Positions 8,058 through 17,752 of a DNA stretch of 64,000 bases are shown here, piece after piece (the first letter of the stretch is position 1; every line of letters begins with the position of its first letter). A program made the position numbers and the translations under genes. The stretch is taken from contig NZ_CAUQDV010000001.1 in NCBI RefSeq assembly GCF_963517015.1, forward strand, positions 2,548,001 through 2,612,000, given 5' to 3'. The stretch is from an uncultured Devosia sp. GTDB lineage: Bacteria > Pseudomonadota > Alphaproteobacteria > Rhizobiales > Devosiaceae. A model generated the notes under the pieces. The model was not told the origin of the DNA, ran no database searches, and saw nothing but the letters and a program-made list of their open reading frames with translations.

Positions 8058-10499
8058 CTACATCGTGAAACAGTCGCCGCCGGCGGATTTCACGTTGTTG
8101 CAGATGGTGTTGGCTTCCGACATCGAACCGGCGGGCACGCGGACGCGATAGTAGATGCCGCGCTCGCCCAGATCGACGCGCTGGACCTCGAGGTTCGCGC
8201 CATTGAACAGCGGACCAAAGCGTCCAACCATGGCCTGGGCCGTGGTGCGAGCCTCGTTTTCGCTGCGCTGCGAGGCGAGCTGGACATAGGCTGGTGCGGT
8301 ATTGCCCAGTGCCTCGACTTCGGTGGCGCCGGGTACGGCGATGGCCGCGCGTTCGGCAGCCGGCGCGACAGCCTGATTGGTCTGCGTCGCCGGCACGGGC
8401 GTCGCCGGCACGGGCGTGGACGCCGCGGGAGCGGAGCCGCCCAGCAGATTGTTGGTCGGCGGCGGCGGCAGCATGTTGCCATTGGCGACGCCGGAATCGA
8501 CTACGGCGTTGACCGGACGCGATGCTGCAACCTCGGCAGCACCGGGACCGGACAGGCCGGCCGGACGCTGCAGGGGCACCACGATGGTGCGGCCCGAGAT
8601 CGGGTTGCCGGAGGTGTCGAAGGCCGGGACAGTAGCGCCGGGCGTGACCGGCGTCACGGCAGGCGTTGCCGCGGCGGCTGGGGTTTCGGCAGTTGGCGTC
8701 TGGCTTGCGGCGGCATTTGCCTGCGGTGTTACCGTTGCGGGCGCCGTGGTCGTTGACGACGGCGTTGCGGTATCGCCTGCAGCAGCGGCGAGCAGTTCGG
8801 GGCTGGCGGTTGCGGCGCCCGGAACTTCGGGAACATTGGGACGGGCCACGGGCAGAATATTGCTGCCGGCAACGGCGTCGTCGCCGCTGACGATTGTGCC
8901 GTCAGGCCGCACGGTGACCGTACGGACCTTGCGATTGGCAAGGCCTTCGTCGCTCGTCTCGGTCGTCGGCGGAACCTGGGTGACTTCGTTGACATCGGCC
9001 TGGTCGCGCGAAACCAGCTGCTCTTCAGCCCCCGGAACGACGCCGTCGATCTCGTTGAAGACGACGGACTGCTGCGGGGTCTCCGCTTCAGGATCGACCT
9101 CGGGCACGGTTTTGACCGGCGTTGCATCGGCGGTCAAAACCGGCGCGGGACCGGTTTCGCGGCCAAGACCAAGCACCCAGTAGAGGCCAAAGCCCGCGGC
9201 CAGCAGCAGCGTTACGGCAACCAGCGGGCCGGCGACCGAGCGCGACAGCCGGAACGAGCGCGGTGCACGTTCGGGACGCGGGGCCCGCTCCGGGCGCGAC
9301 TTCTTTGTCTTTTTGGGACTGAGGACTTCGTCGACCTCGGGCGTATCCACCCAGCCGATCTGAACGCCCGTTGCCTGGGCAGCGGCAAGAATGGCTTCGT
9401 CTGCACCGGACAGATTGCGGGATTCGGGCGCATGCTGGGGCAAGGTTGGGGTGGCAAGGCTGCGCAGGGACGGCGCCGGGGTCGGCTGGTGCCGCGGCTC
9501 GGGATCTTCCGGCACGTCGAGGCCAACGCGCATAGCGCGACCGATCAGGCTTTCGATCTCGTCGATCGGATCGCGTCCAAGCGCGTCATCGTCGGCCATC
9601 GGCGAGGACGGCGCTATGGACGGGGTTGGCTTGGGCGCAGGCTGACTCCACTCCAGGCTCGGCTCGGAACGAGATGGAACCGGCGCTGGTGCAGTGGGCT
9701 GCGGGGCCATGACCGGCGCTGCGACCGGAGGCGTCGGGGCCGGTTCGGCGCTGTGCGAGGCGAGACCAAACACCGGAGCGACCTTGAAGCGATCCTGTTC
9801 AGTCTTGGACTCGGCAGGAACGGGTGTCGATGGCGCCTGTTCGGGTGCCGGACGCTGCGACGGCGGCAGGCCCCAGTTGCCCTTGGGCTGGGGTGAGCTC
9901 GCGACAGGTTCTGGCGCAGGCGCCGCAGGCTCTGCCGGTGCGGCAGGCTTGGGCGCAACATCGGCGCCCAGTTCGGCAGCGATCAGGTCGGCAATGCTGT
10001 CATGGTCGACCGGGGTGAATTCGGGGTCGGCCGGCGGACGGATCGGCGAGGTCGGCGCATCAGGCTGCGTGCGCAGCGGCACGGCCGGTGCAGCAACGAC
10101 GGGCGCAGCTGTGGCGGATTTGGGCGCACCGAAGTCGAAATCGAAATTGAAGGTCTCGGCAGGGATCGGCGCCGGCTTGGCCGCGATGGGTTCCTGCACT
10201 GCAGGCTCGGCCGGCTTGGCTTCAGGTACCTTCGGCTCGGGAACTACCGGCTCGGAAACGCGGGCAGCAGCGGGCGCCGGAGCGCGAGCGAAATCGAAGC
10301 GCGGCGGTGGCGCTGCTGGCGCAGGGGCCTGCGGCGCCGGGCTGTTGGGAAGGACCAAAGGTGCCGTATCGCCACCCGGAATGCGCACGGGGAATGTCGC
10401 ATTGGCTGGCGCTGCAGGCTTGTCGCTCCTGGCATCCTGCGCCATGAGCTTTGCCAGTTCGGCAATCAGGTCGTCTGAAGTATCTGATTGTCCGGACAT
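8058..10499 (-). CDS. SPOR-domain membrane protein, very long Pro/Ala-rich
   Basis: 813 aa. About 415 residues of Pro/Ala/Glu-rich low-complexity cytoplasmic sequence are followed by a basic stretch (KKTKKSRPERAPRPERAPRS). Then comes one membrane helix (VAVTLLLAAGFGLYWVLGL, about 425-445), a second Ala/Thr/Pro-rich linker of about 290 residues, and a C-terminal SPOR domain (YVQLASQRSENEARTTAQAM to the end). SPOR domains bind denuded glycan at division sites, so this is probably a bitopic divisome-associated protein. The position next to argS and scpA is conserved in Rhizobiales. Members of this locus are usually long, but the two disordered regions here are large even so. The function beyond glycan binding is unknown. 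Confidence 0.9.
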   Translation of the reverse strand: MSGQSDTSDDLIAELAKLMAQDARSDKPAAPANATFPVRIPGGDTAPLVLPNSPAPQAPAPAAPPPRFDFARAPAPAAARVSEPVVPEPKVPEAKPAEPAVQEPIAAKPAPIPAETFNFDFDFGAPKSATAAPVVAAPAVPLRTQPDAPTSPIRPPADPEFTPVDHDSIADLIAAELGADVAPKPAAPAEPAAPAPEPVASSPQPKGNWGLPPSQRPAPEQAPSTPVPAESKTEQDRFKVAPVFGLASHSAEPAPTPPVAAPVMAPQPTAPAPVPSRSEPSLEWSQPAPKPTPSIAPSSPMADDDALGRDPIDEIESLIGRAMRVGLDVPEDPEPRHQPTPAPSLRSLATPTLPQHAPESRNLSGADEAILAAAQATGVQIGWVDTPEVDEVLSPKKTKKSRPERAPRPERAPRSFRLSRSVAGPLVAVTLLLAAGFGLYWVLGLGRETGPAPVLTADATPVKTVPEVDPEAETPQQSVVFNEIDGVVPGAEEQLVSRDQADVNEVTQVPPTTETSDEGLANRKVRTVTVRPDGTIVSGDDAVAGSNILPVARPNVPEVPGAATASPELLAAAAGDTATPSSTTTAPATVTPQANAAASQTPTAETPAAAATPAVTPVTPGATVPAFDTSGNPISGRTIVVPLQRPAGLSGPGAAEVAASRPVNAVVDSGVANGNMLPPPPTNNLLGGSAPAASTPVPATPVPATQTNQAVAPAAERAAIAVPGATEVEALGNTAPAYVQLASQRSENEARTTAQAMVGRFGPLFNGANLEVQRVDLGERGIYYRVRVPAGSMSEANTICNNVKSAGGDCFTM

Positions 10500-10548
10500 G
10501 GCTATGATTTCGCTGTCATAAAAGCAGCGCCCTCTCGGTTACGACTTC

Positions 10549-10575
10549 GGCATAATGTTTTGAGGACATTATGCC
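10549..10575. promoter_or_regulatory. Perfect inverted repeat between argS and the SPOR-protein gene
   Basis: GGCATAATG (10549-10557) and its exact complement CATTATGCC (10567-10575) flank a 9-base loop. It lies between the argS stop codon and the start of the SPOR gene, both on the minus strand. There is no following T-run, so a protein-binding operator or an mRNA processing hairpin is as likely as a terminator. Confidence 0.5.
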
Positions 10576-10602
10576 CGGAGTCATCACAGTATTGCGCCCG
10601 AA

Positions 10603-12348
10603 TTATGAAAGCTCTTCGGGGGCGGAGACGCCCAGAATTGCTAGCGCGTTGGCGATAACCTGACGCACGGCATCGACGAGCGCGAGTCGAGCCAAAGTCA
10701 GCTTTGGATCCTCAGGGTTAACAAACCGTAACGACACGTCATCCTTGCCCTTGGCCCAGAAGCCGTGGAAGGCCGCAGCCAGCTCGTGAACATAGAAGGC
10801 GATGCGGTGCGGTTCGTGCGCGACGGCGGCTGCTGTGACGGTGCGCGGCCAGGCAGCCAGCACCCGAACGAGGTCGAGTTCGGCCGGGGTCACGATCCGG
10901 TCAACTTCAGCCGCGGCCAGCGCTGGAGCCGAGACATCGAGGTCCGGCATGTCGCGCCGGGCGGTCTTGAAGATCGAATGCGTGCGGGCATGGGCATATT
11001 GCACGTAGAAGACAGGATTGTCCTTGGACTGCTCCTTGACTACGGCAAAGTCGAAATCCATGGACGCGTCATTGCGCCGATACATCAGCATGAAGCGGGT
11101 GGCATCGACACCCACTTCCTCGACGACATCGGACAGCAGGACGAGGTCACCGGAGCGCTTGGACATCTTGAACGGCTCGCCGTTCTTGAGCAGGCGCACC
11201 AGCTGACAGATACGAACGTCCATGTCGGCAGCATCAAGCGAGACGGCCTTCACGGCGGCCTGCAGGCGCTTGACGTAGCCGGAGTGATCGGCGCCCAACA
11301 CATTGATCATGTGGTTGAAGCCGCGCAGGAACTTGTTGCGGTGATAGGCGATGTCAGCGGCGAAATAAGTATAGGAGCCGTCGGACTTGACCAGCGCACG
11401 ATCAGTGTCGTCGCCATAGTCGGTGGCGCGGAACAGGGTTTGCTCGCGGTCTTCCCATTCCTCGGGCGTCTTGCCCTTGGGCGCTTCGAGCCGGCCTTCA
11501 TAGACCATGCCCTTTTCGCGCAGCCAGGCCAGGGTCAGCTCGATGTCGCCGCCGGGTCCGTGCAGCACACGCTCGGAGAAGAAGGTGTCGTGATGGATAT
11601 TGAGCTGCGCCAGATCGGCCTTGATCAGCTCCATCATGGCGGCAAGGACGCGGTCCTTGAGCAGCGGCAGGTATTCGGCTTCCGACTGCGCCAGCAGGCT
11701 ATCACCGAACTCGGCCTTGAGCGCCTCGCCGACCGGAATGAGATAGGGGCCGGGATAGAGGCCCGACGGGATTTCGATCGTTTCGCCCAGCGCCTCGCGG
11801 TAGCGCAGGAAGGCCGACTTGGCGAGGACGTCGATCTGGCCACCGGCGTCGTTGATGTAATATTCACGCGTCACTTCAAAGCCGGAATAGGCCATGAGCG
11901 AAGCGAGCGTGTCGCCGAAGACGGCGCCACGGGTATGGCCGACATGCATGGGGCCGGTCGGATTGGCCGAGACATATTCGATGTTGACGGCTTCGCCGCC
12001 ACCCAGGGTCGAGCGGCCGTAGTCGGCGCCCTGCTCTGCCACGGACTTCAGCACCTGATGCCAGATCGGCGTGACCAGGCGGAAGTTGATGAAGCCGGGA
12101 CCGGCGACCTCGACCGAGGTCACGTCGGTATCGTGCCGGAAATGCTCGACCAGCGTATTGGCGATTTCGCGTGGGTTCTTGCCGAGCGGCTTGGCGACGA
12201 TCATGGCCGCATTGGTCGACAGGTCGCCATGGGAGGCATCTCGCGGCGGCTCGACCACGATGCGGGCGAGCAGGTCGGCACCGACTTCGGGGAAGAGAAC
12301 CTGCATCGCATTGGCAATGCGCGCGGAGAAAAGGGCAAAAACGTCCAT
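10603..12348 (-). CDS. argS: Arginine--tRNA ligase
   Basis: 581 aa, full-length class I ArgRS. It has the N-terminal Add1 domain, the HIGH-like motif in NPTGPMHVGHTRGAVFGD (about 130-148), and the KMSK loop in EPFKMSKRSGDLVLLSD (about 395-411). The DALR anticodon-binding domain starts near residue 465 and ends in the conserved ...ILGVSAPEELS. The start MDVFALFSARIANAM fits the family. It lies downstream of dgt (30 bp), probably in one transcript dgt-argS followed by the SPOR gene. Confidence 0.97.
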   Translation of the reverse strand: MDVFALFSARIANAMQVLFPEVGADLLARIVVEPPRDASHGDLSTNAAMIVAKPLGKNPREIANTLVEHFRHDTDVTSVEVAGPGFINFRLVTPIWHQVLKSVAEQGADYGRSTLGGGEAVNIEYVSANPTGPMHVGHTRGAVFGDTLASLMAYSGFEVTREYYINDAGGQIDVLAKSAFLRYREALGETIEIPSGLYPGPYLIPVGEALKAEFGDSLLAQSEAEYLPLLKDRVLAAMMELIKADLAQLNIHHDTFFSERVLHGPGGDIELTLAWLREKGMVYEGRLEAPKGKTPEEWEDREQTLFRATDYGDDTDRALVKSDGSYTYFAADIAYHRNKFLRGFNHMINVLGADHSGYVKRLQAAVKAVSLDAADMDVRICQLVRLLKNGEPFKMSKRSGDLVLLSDVVEEVGVDATRFMLMYRRNDASMDFDFAVVKEQSKDNPVFYVQYAHARTHSIFKTARRDMPDLDVSAPALAAAEVDRIVTPAELDLVRVLAAWPRTVTAAAVAHEPHRIAFYVHELAAAFHGFWAKGKDDVSLRFVNPEDPKLTLARLALVDAVRQVIANALAILGVSAPEELS

Positions 12349-12378
12349 GATAGACCTGACTATTGAGGTGTGCTGGCC

Positions 12379-13569
12379 CTAACGGAATTCAGGGCGAGCG
12401 TCAAACAGGCGGCTGTATTCGTCGAGCGCATAGGGGTCGGTCATGCCGGCGATATAGTCGGCGACGATGCGGGCCAGTTCGTTTTCGTCACCTGCCCGCT
12501 CGGCGCGCTCGCGCCAGTCGCCCGGGAGGTCGCGTGTGGACATGTAACGGTCGAAGAGATCAGCCACGATCTTTTCGCTTTGGCGGACGGGGACCATGAC
12601 CGTTTCGTGGCGATAGACCCGTTCGAACAGGAACTTCTTGAGGCCTTTCTCGGCTTCGGCAGCAGCGGGCGAGAAGGTCACAAGAAGTCGTCCAGCATGC
12701 CGCACGTCTTCCGGCGACTGAATGAAGGCCTCGTGGATATTGGAGAAGGTGGTGGCGATGACGTCCTCGATGCTGCGGGTGATCAGCCGGCGCTGGACTT
12801 CATGGGCCTGCCGCTTGGGGTGGATGTCGGGATAAAGCTCGAGCACCTCGCGGACGATGGGCCCTGCAAGCGGCACATCCTTGAGGTCTGACAAGGTGAT
12901 CAGACCGGCGCGGAGGGCGTCGTCGATGTCATGGGCATTGTAGGCGCAGTCATCGGCAATGGCAGCGGTCTGCGCTTCCAGCGAGGCAAAGCTCGAAATC
13001 CGCAGGTCGGCGGGCGACGGAATGTCATCGAGCCCGGCGGGCAGACCTTCTTCGGCATATTTGCCGTAAGGCGTGCCATCCTCGTTCACCAAAGGCCCGT
13101 TGTGCTTGAGAATTCCTTCAAGCGTCTCCCAGGTGAGATTGAGGCCGTCGTGCTCGGCGTAGCGATTCTCGAGCCGAGTCACGACGCGCATGGCCTGGAT
13201 ATTGTGGTCGAAGCCGCCGTAAGGCGCCATGGCCGCATGCAGCGCCCGTTCGCCGGCATGGCCGAAAGGCGTGTGACCGAGATCGTGGCTGAGGGCGACA
13301 GCCTCGGCCAGATCCTCGTCGAGACGCAGGGCCCGGGCCATGGAGCGTGCCATCTGGCTAACCTCGAGCGTATGGGTCAGCCGATTGCGGAAATGGCCGC
13401 CAAACTGCAGGAAAACCTGGGTCTTGTGCTGCAGGCGGCGGAAAGCAGTGGAGTGGATGATGCGGTCGCGGTCGCGCTGGAATTCGTTGCGGGTCGGGCT
13501 GGGGCCCGTGCCGTGGAGGCGGCCTCGCGAGAATTCAGGGCGGCTGGCATAGGACGCGGGATCGCTCAT
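12379..13569 (-). CDS. dgt: Deoxyguanosinetriphosphate triphosphohydrolase-like protein
   Basis: 396 aa. HD-superfamily dNTPase that removes triphosphate from deoxynucleotides. The metal-binding His/Asp pattern is visible: RLTHTLEVSQMARSMARAL, then VALSHDLGHTPFGHAGERAL (HD pair at about 112-113). The family N-terminus RDRIIHSTAFRRLQHKTQVF is also present. Type-2 Dgt-like proteins of this length are found in nearly all Alphaproteobacteria next to argS and divergent from erpA, as here. Confidence 0.94.
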   Translation of the reverse strand: MSDPASYASRPEFSRGRLHGTGPSPTRNEFQRDRDRIIHSTAFRRLQHKTQVFLQFGGHFRNRLTHTLEVSQMARSMARALRLDEDLAEAVALSHDLGHTPFGHAGERALHAAMAPYGGFDHNIQAMRVVTRLENRYAEHDGLNLTWETLEGILKHNGPLVNEDGTPYGKYAEEGLPAGLDDIPSPADLRISSFASLEAQTAAIADDCAYNAHDIDDALRAGLITLSDLKDVPLAGPIVREVLELYPDIHPKRQAHEVQRRLITRSIEDVIATTFSNIHEAFIQSPEDVRHAGRLLVTFSPAAAEAEKGLKKFLFERVYRHETVMVPVRQSEKIVADLFDRYMSTRDLPGDWRERAERAGDENELARIVADYIAGMTDPYALDEYSRLFDARPEFR

Positions 13570-13602
13570 CGGTGATCTCTTTTTGTGATTTGTCTTTGTG
13601 AT

Positions 13603-13622
13603 CTCTTGGCCCTTTTCAAGAG
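13603..13622. promoter_or_regulatory. Inverted repeat in the dgt/erpA divergent promoter region
   Basis: CTCTTG (13603-13608) and CAAGAG (13617-13622) form a perfect 6-bp dyad with an 8-base spacer in the only intergenic space between the divergent dgt and erpA genes. It could be an operator. No known consensus is recognised. Confidence 0.35.
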
Positions 13623-13677
13623 CACCAAGAGTTACTATTTTAGCCTGACCGTTATGTCATTACGGCTTGGAAGTTTG

Positions 13678-14028
13678 ATGACCGCCACTGCTCTTGCCCC
13701 CCATGATGTCGTCCTGACCGATCGCGCTGCCAAGCGCGTGTCGCGGATTTTGTCCAAGGAGCCGGAAGGTACGGTGTTGCGGATTTCGGTGGCGGGCGGC
13801 GGCTGCTCGGGATTTCAGTACGAATACAATCTCGTACAGGAAAAGCCGGCCAGCGACGACATCGTTCTGAGCAAGGGCGATGCGACGGTTCTCATTGACT
13901 CGATGAGCCTTGAATTCATGGGCGGGGCGGAGATCGACTTCGTCGATGATTTGATCGGACAAGCGTTCCAGATCAAGAATCCGAACGCCGTGGCGTCCTG
14001 CGGCTGCGGCACGAGTTTCGCCGTCTAA
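13678..14028 (+). CDS. erpA: Iron-sulfur cluster insertion protein ErpA
   Basis: 116 aa A-type Fe-S carrier. The three cluster-binding cysteines are present: GGGCSGFQYEY in the middle and SCGCGTSF at the C-terminus. The start at 13678 (MTATALAPHDVVLTDRAA) has GGAAG upstream and gives the normal length; the open frame extends upstream to 13585 but that part has no family character. It transfers Fe-S clusters to apo-proteins in the cytoplasm. It is divergent from dgt, an arrangement common in Rhizobiales. IscA is a close paralogue; position and the C-terminal sequence favour ErpA. Confidence 0.9.
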   Translation: MTATALAPHDVVLTDRAAKRVSRILSKEPEGTVLRISVAGGGCSGFQYEYNLVQEKPASDDIVLSKGDATVLIDSMSLEFMGGAEIDFVDDLIGQAFQIKNPNAVASCGCGTSFAV

Positions 14029-14084
14029 ATCGTTGAAATTTCAGTCGTGATTTTCTAGCCTCTCTCCAGATGGAGGAGAGCGGG

Positions 14085-15179
14085 ATGGAAAAGCAACTCG
14101 ACGCGGTGACCGAACAGGCTGTTGCGGACCGGCGCATTGTCGGCGGTGTGCTGATGGTTCGGTGCAATGGCGCGGTGCTTTACGAAAAGGCATTCGGGCT
14201 GGCGGATCGGGAAGCCGGCCGGGCCATGGAGGCGGATGCGATTTTCCGCCTGTCTTCGCTGACCAAGCCAATCGTGGCAGCGTCAGTGCTGGCGCTGGTG
14301 GATGCGAGCAAGCTGCGTCTTGACGATCGGGCGGTTGACTACCTGCCCGGATTTTCGCCGGAGATCACTCTACATCATCTGTTGACGCACACGTCCGGGC
14401 TGGCCGCCGGCTCGTTCATTTCCGAAGCGGAACAGGCGGCGGGCGTCAATCGCTGGCACCTGTCGAGCGCGGACATCATGGCACGTCTTGCCGCCAAGCC
14501 GCTGCTGTTCGCCCCTGGCACGGGATGGTCCTATGGGCCGGGCCTTGATGTGCTGGCCGTGATTGCGGGGCGGATTGTCGGCGGGACACCCGAAGACGCG
14601 ATCCGGCGCCATGTGGCCGATCCGCTGGGCATGGCGGATACGCGCTTTACCGTGACAGACAGGAGCCGGCTGGCGGCGGCCTATGCCGATAGCGCGGATG
14701 GCGCCGTGCTGATGGATGACCCGCATCATGTGCCCAATGCCTTTGGTGGCATCACGACCTATGATCCGGGCCGGATTTTCGACGCCAAAGCCTTCCAGGC
14801 GGGCGGCGGCGGCATGGCAGGCACGGCGGGCGATTTCATGGCGCTGCTGGAGATGTTGCGGACGGGTGGCGGCACAGTGTTGAAGCCAGAGACGGTGGAA
14901 ATGGCATTGGCCAACCAGACGGCGCAATTGAAGTATGCACAGGGACCGGGCTGTCAGTTCAGCTATATGGGGGCCTGGCTGGATGATCCGGCATTGGGTC
15001 AGTCGCCAGCATCGCGCGGAACCAATCGCTGGGGCGGCATCTATGGGCACAACTGGTTCATCGACCGCGACAATGGTCTGACGGTGCTGTCGATGAGCAA
15101 TACGGGGCTTGAGGGTTCGGACGGCGCCTATGTCAACGAAGTCCGGGACGCGGTTTACGACGCGCTGCGGCGGGGTTAG
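14085..15179 (+). CDS. Serine hydrolase, class C beta-lactamase / esterase family
   Basis: About 364 aa from an ATG preceded by GGAGGAGAG at 8 bases. The nucleophile motif S-x-x-K is seen as LSSLTKPI (about 64-71). The usual YxN is SYGPGL, with Asn replaced, and HNWF near the C-terminus (YGHNWFIDRDNGLTVLSMSN) stands where the third motif (HxG/KTG) falls. There is no signal peptide, so it is probably a cytoplasmic esterase or peptidase-like enzyme and not a resistance beta-lactamase. The substrate is unknown. It lies directly upstream of xthA (23-base gap), so the two may be co-transcribed. Confidence 0.88.
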   Translation: MEKQLDAVTEQAVADRRIVGGVLMVRCNGAVLYEKAFGLADREAGRAMEADAIFRLSSLTKPIVAASVLALVDASKLRLDDRAVDYLPGFSPEITLHHLLTHTSGLAAGSFISEAEQAAGVNRWHLSSADIMARLAAKPLLFAPGTGWSYGPGLDVLAVIAGRIVGGTPEDAIRRHVADPLGMADTRFTVTDRSRLAAAYADSADGAVLMDDPHHVPNAFGGITTYDPGRIFDAKAFQAGGGGMAGTAGDFMALLEMLRTGGGTVLKPETVEMALANQTAQLKYAQGPGCQFSYMGAWLDDPALGQSPASRGTNRWGGIYGHNWFIDRDNGLTVLSMSNTGLEGSDGAYVNEVRDAVYDALRRG

Positions 15180-15202
15180 TTTGCGGCAACGGAGACTCGA
15201 CC

Positions 15203-15982
15203 ATGCGTATCGCGACCTGGAATATCAACGGCATCAAGGCAAGGATCGAGTTGCTGGTGACCTGGCTGGCGCAGGAAAAGCCGGACATCGTGGTGCTGCA
15301 GGAGATCAAGACGGTCGACGAGGGCTTTCCACGGGCCGAGATCGAGGCGCTGGGCTATAATGTCGAGACGCATGGGCAAAAGAGCTGGAATGGCGTTGCC
15401 ATTCTGTCGCTGCTGCCGTTCGACGAAGTGTCGCGCGGGCTGCCGGGCGATGACAGCGACGAGCAGGCACGGCTGATAGAGGGCGTGTTCTCGGTCGAGG
15501 CCGGCGCGATCCGGGTCTGCGGCATCTATCTGCCCAATGGCAATCCGGTCGATAGCGAGAAATTCCCCTACAAGCTCAACTGGATGCGACGGCTGGAGAG
15601 CTATGTCGAGGACCGGTTGGCGCTGGAGGAGCCTTTCGTGCTGCTGGGCGATTTCAACATCATCCCGGCACCGATCGACGCCCATGATCCGCAAGCCTGG
15701 TGGGGCGATGCGCTGTTCCGGCCGGAGAGCCAGGAACGCTGGCGCACGCTGGTCAACCTGGGGCTGACAGATGCGCTGCGGGCAACCACAGCGGGCGAGG
15801 CCTATACGTTCTGGGATTTCCAGGCCGGGGCCTGGCGGCGCAATGCTGGCATCCGGATCGACCACCTGCTGCTGTCGCCACAGGCGGCGGACCGGCTTGA
15901 GGACGTTACGGTGCACAAGGATGTCCGCGGCTGGGACAAGCCGAGCGACCATGTGCCGGTCGAGGGACGGTTCAGTTTCTAG
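15203..15982 (+). CDS. xthA: Exodeoxyribonuclease III
   Basis: 259 aa, AP endonuclease/3'-5' exonuclease of base-excision repair. The catalytic framework is complete: WNINGI (Asn7 region), LQEIKT (metal Glu), GDFNIIP (Asp-x-Asn), RIDHLLLS and the final SDHVPVEGRF with the Asp-His pair. The start MRIATWNINGIKARI is standard and preceded by GGAGA. Length is typical. Confidence 0.95.
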   Translation: MRIATWNINGIKARIELLVTWLAQEKPDIVVLQEIKTVDEGFPRAEIEALGYNVETHGQKSWNGVAILSLLPFDEVSRGLPGDDSDEQARLIEGVFSVEAGAIRVCGIYLPNGNPVDSEKFPYKLNWMRRLESYVEDRLALEEPFVLLGDFNIIPAPIDAHDPQAWWGDALFRPESQERWRTLVNLGLTDALRATTAGEAYTFWDFQAGAWRRNAGIRIDHLLLSPQAADRLEDVTVHKDVRGWDKPSDHVPVEGRFSF

Positions 15983-15997
15983 TTTCTGAGAGAGCGC

Positions 15998-16152
15998 CAC
16001 ACCCACGGTGTAACCCCGGCCTTGAGCCGGGGCCGATCTCGATATCGCTCCACAGCCGCCAGGTGGTGGTGGCCCGTATAACGACCTTGCGGCAGGACAA
16101 CCATCTCGGGATGGATCCGGGCTCAAGGCCGGGATGACATCGAGTGTGTGGG
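15998..16152. repeat. Dispersed palindromic repeat A, copy 2
   Basis: The same element as at 1181-1334 and 48195-48343. The left arm is ACCCCGGCCTTGAGCCGGGG (16013-16032). The right arm, CCGGGCTCAAGGCCGGGATG, is at about 16118-16137. The inner ACCTTGCGGCAGGACAACCATCTC segment is shared with copy 3. It lies between the convergent xthA and SEL1 genes and could also stop transcription from both sides. Confidence 0.85.
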
Positions 16153-16208
16153 CCGTTCAGTGGTAGACATTTCAAGCTGCCAATGCGGCCGCAGCCGCCG
16201 GACCGTAG

Positions 16209-17018
16209 TCAAAATCCAGCAAACTGCGGCGTGATGGTGTCGGCCAGGCTGTAGGCTTCGGTGGTCTGCTGGGGGTCAGCCATGGCGATGGCCTTGTTGA
16301 GCTTTTCGTCGATCCAGCCGGCATCTGCGGTGGTGGCGCAGCGGTTGTGAGAGACGATGAGCCACATCAGACCTTCGACGGGCTGAGCCTCGATGCCAGC
16401 GACGCCGTTGAAAAGCAGGTCGCCGAGCTGGGCCTGCGCCGGGCAATTGCCCTTGCGGGCGGCCAGCGAGAACCAGCGGGCACTCTGCAGCGGATTGATG
16501 CCGAGACCATCTTCGCTCATGTAGAGCATGCCCACGCGATATTGCGCATCGGCGTCACCGAAATAGGTGGCGGCGTGCAGCAACAGGGCCTTGGACCGTG
16601 CGGCGTCGGCCGGAATGCCGGCATCGGGTACGCCCTCGCGATAATACTCACCGACCTTGACGAAGGACTGGGCAACGATATCAGCCTCGACGCCCTTGGG
16701 CGCGGCATCGGCGTGCTGATTGGCAATCTGCGCAAAATAGCCGAAGGCCTTGGCCGGATCGCGATCCACGCCCTCGCCGTTTTCATACATGGTGCCCAAT
16801 TGCCACATGGCCATGGGCTGGCCGGCCTCGGCCGCATCTTCGAGCGCCGCAAGCAGGTCGTCACCTGACACGCCCCCACCCGCTCCATCGAGCATGTTGG
16901 CCATGTCGAGGGCAGCATCGGCTGCCGTCTGGGCGTGAACGGGCAGAATGGACGCAGCAAGCGTCAAGACAACTGCCGTAGTCACGGAAATCAGGGAATA
17001 GTCCCTAAAAGTCCGCAT
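16209..17018 (-). CDS. Periplasmic SEL1-repeat protein, ExoR-like
   Basis: 269 aa. An N-terminal signal peptide ends at ...SILPVHA before QTAADAA. SEL1-type (TPR-like) repeats follow: MAMWQLGTMYENGEGVDRDPAKAFGYF, VGEYYREGVPDAGIPADAARSKALLLHAATYFGDADAQYRVGMLY and ARWFSLAARKGNCPAQAQLGDLLF. Length, signal peptide and repeat order resemble ExoR, the periplasmic repressor of the ExoS-ChvI two-component system in rhizobia that controls exopolysaccharide and motility. The resemblance is judged by eye, so the symbol is withheld. No exoS/chvI genes are in the window. Confidence 0.8.
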   Translation of the reverse strand: MRTFRDYSLISVTTAVVLTLAASILPVHAQTAADAALDMANMLDGAGGGVSGDDLLAALEDAAEAGQPMAMWQLGTMYENGEGVDRDPAKAFGYFAQIANQHADAAPKGVEADIVAQSFVKVGEYYREGVPDAGIPADAARSKALLLHAATYFGDADAQYRVGMLYMSEDGLGINPLQSARWFSLAARKGNCPAQAQLGDLLFNGVAGIEAQPVEGLMWLIVSHNRCATTADAGWIDEKLNKAIAMADPQQTTEAYSLADTITPQFAGF

Positions 17019-17752
17019 CTTGCTCCTTCTTGCCCGCTTTCTTGCGGACGAACTCTGTTAAGGACCTATTCTGGCCCAGCACTCGCCTGTTTCCACTTTG
17101 CCGGGGACAATCTGCCCCGCAAAGTGTTTGTTAATCTTTCGGTAAACTCTGTTTGTGACCGGAATCCGCCGACGGCATGGCGCCGCCAAGGATTCATCAC
17201 AAGCTCGCTTCACCGATTGGCGACAAGACAAATGCCTGCCGCCGACCCGGGCCTAAAGGGGAGAGAACGTGCAAGCGCGCGGACTTCTCCACACTGCTCA
17301 CAGTCATCCGCCCCCAGATGCCTATGCCGTCTCGTTTACGGGTAGATTGTGGCGACAAACATCGCCAAATCGTTGCGCCAGGTCACCGTGATCTGGATTC
17401 AGAAGCGTTGTTGCTGTTTCGTCACACAGCCGCAATGGTTGCAGGTATCAGCGCTGTTCCTGCCTTATTGAGCAGCCGAAATAGTTAAAGGAGGAAGCAA
17501 GCTTAGCGTTGATGACTGTGCAAACGCCGGTGCGGTCTGGCTTTGGGCTTGGGCCGAAGGTTTTCCACCGATTGTCCCGCATGAACGCACAAATCCGGGC
17601 TCATCCACGCCAACCGGAAAATGTCGGCGGGCTGAGTGCTTGTTTCACGATGCGGTGAACGGCATAGTGCCAGGACCGCAAGCTCAGGAGCGCGAAGATG
17701 AAAGCCTTGTCCGCAGTGAAAGGAGACACAATTCAACGGGACATGATTTCTC
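17019..17752. other. 734-bp stretch with no convincing gene
   Basis: This lies between the divergent SEL1/ExoR-like gene and the ABC exporter gene. Short frames exist (for example 17177-17488 plus, 17503-17883 minus, and a 48-codon frame at 17512-17658 with an AAAGGAGG 17 bases before it), but none shows family features or a well-placed ribosome site. It presumably holds promoters for both flanking genes; no known element is recognised. Confidence 0.6.

Noticed and set aside
14085..15179. Serine hydrolase as an antibiotic-resistance beta-lactamase
   Set aside because: There is no signal peptide and the second catalytic motif lacks the Asn of YxN, so an esterase-like enzyme is more likely.
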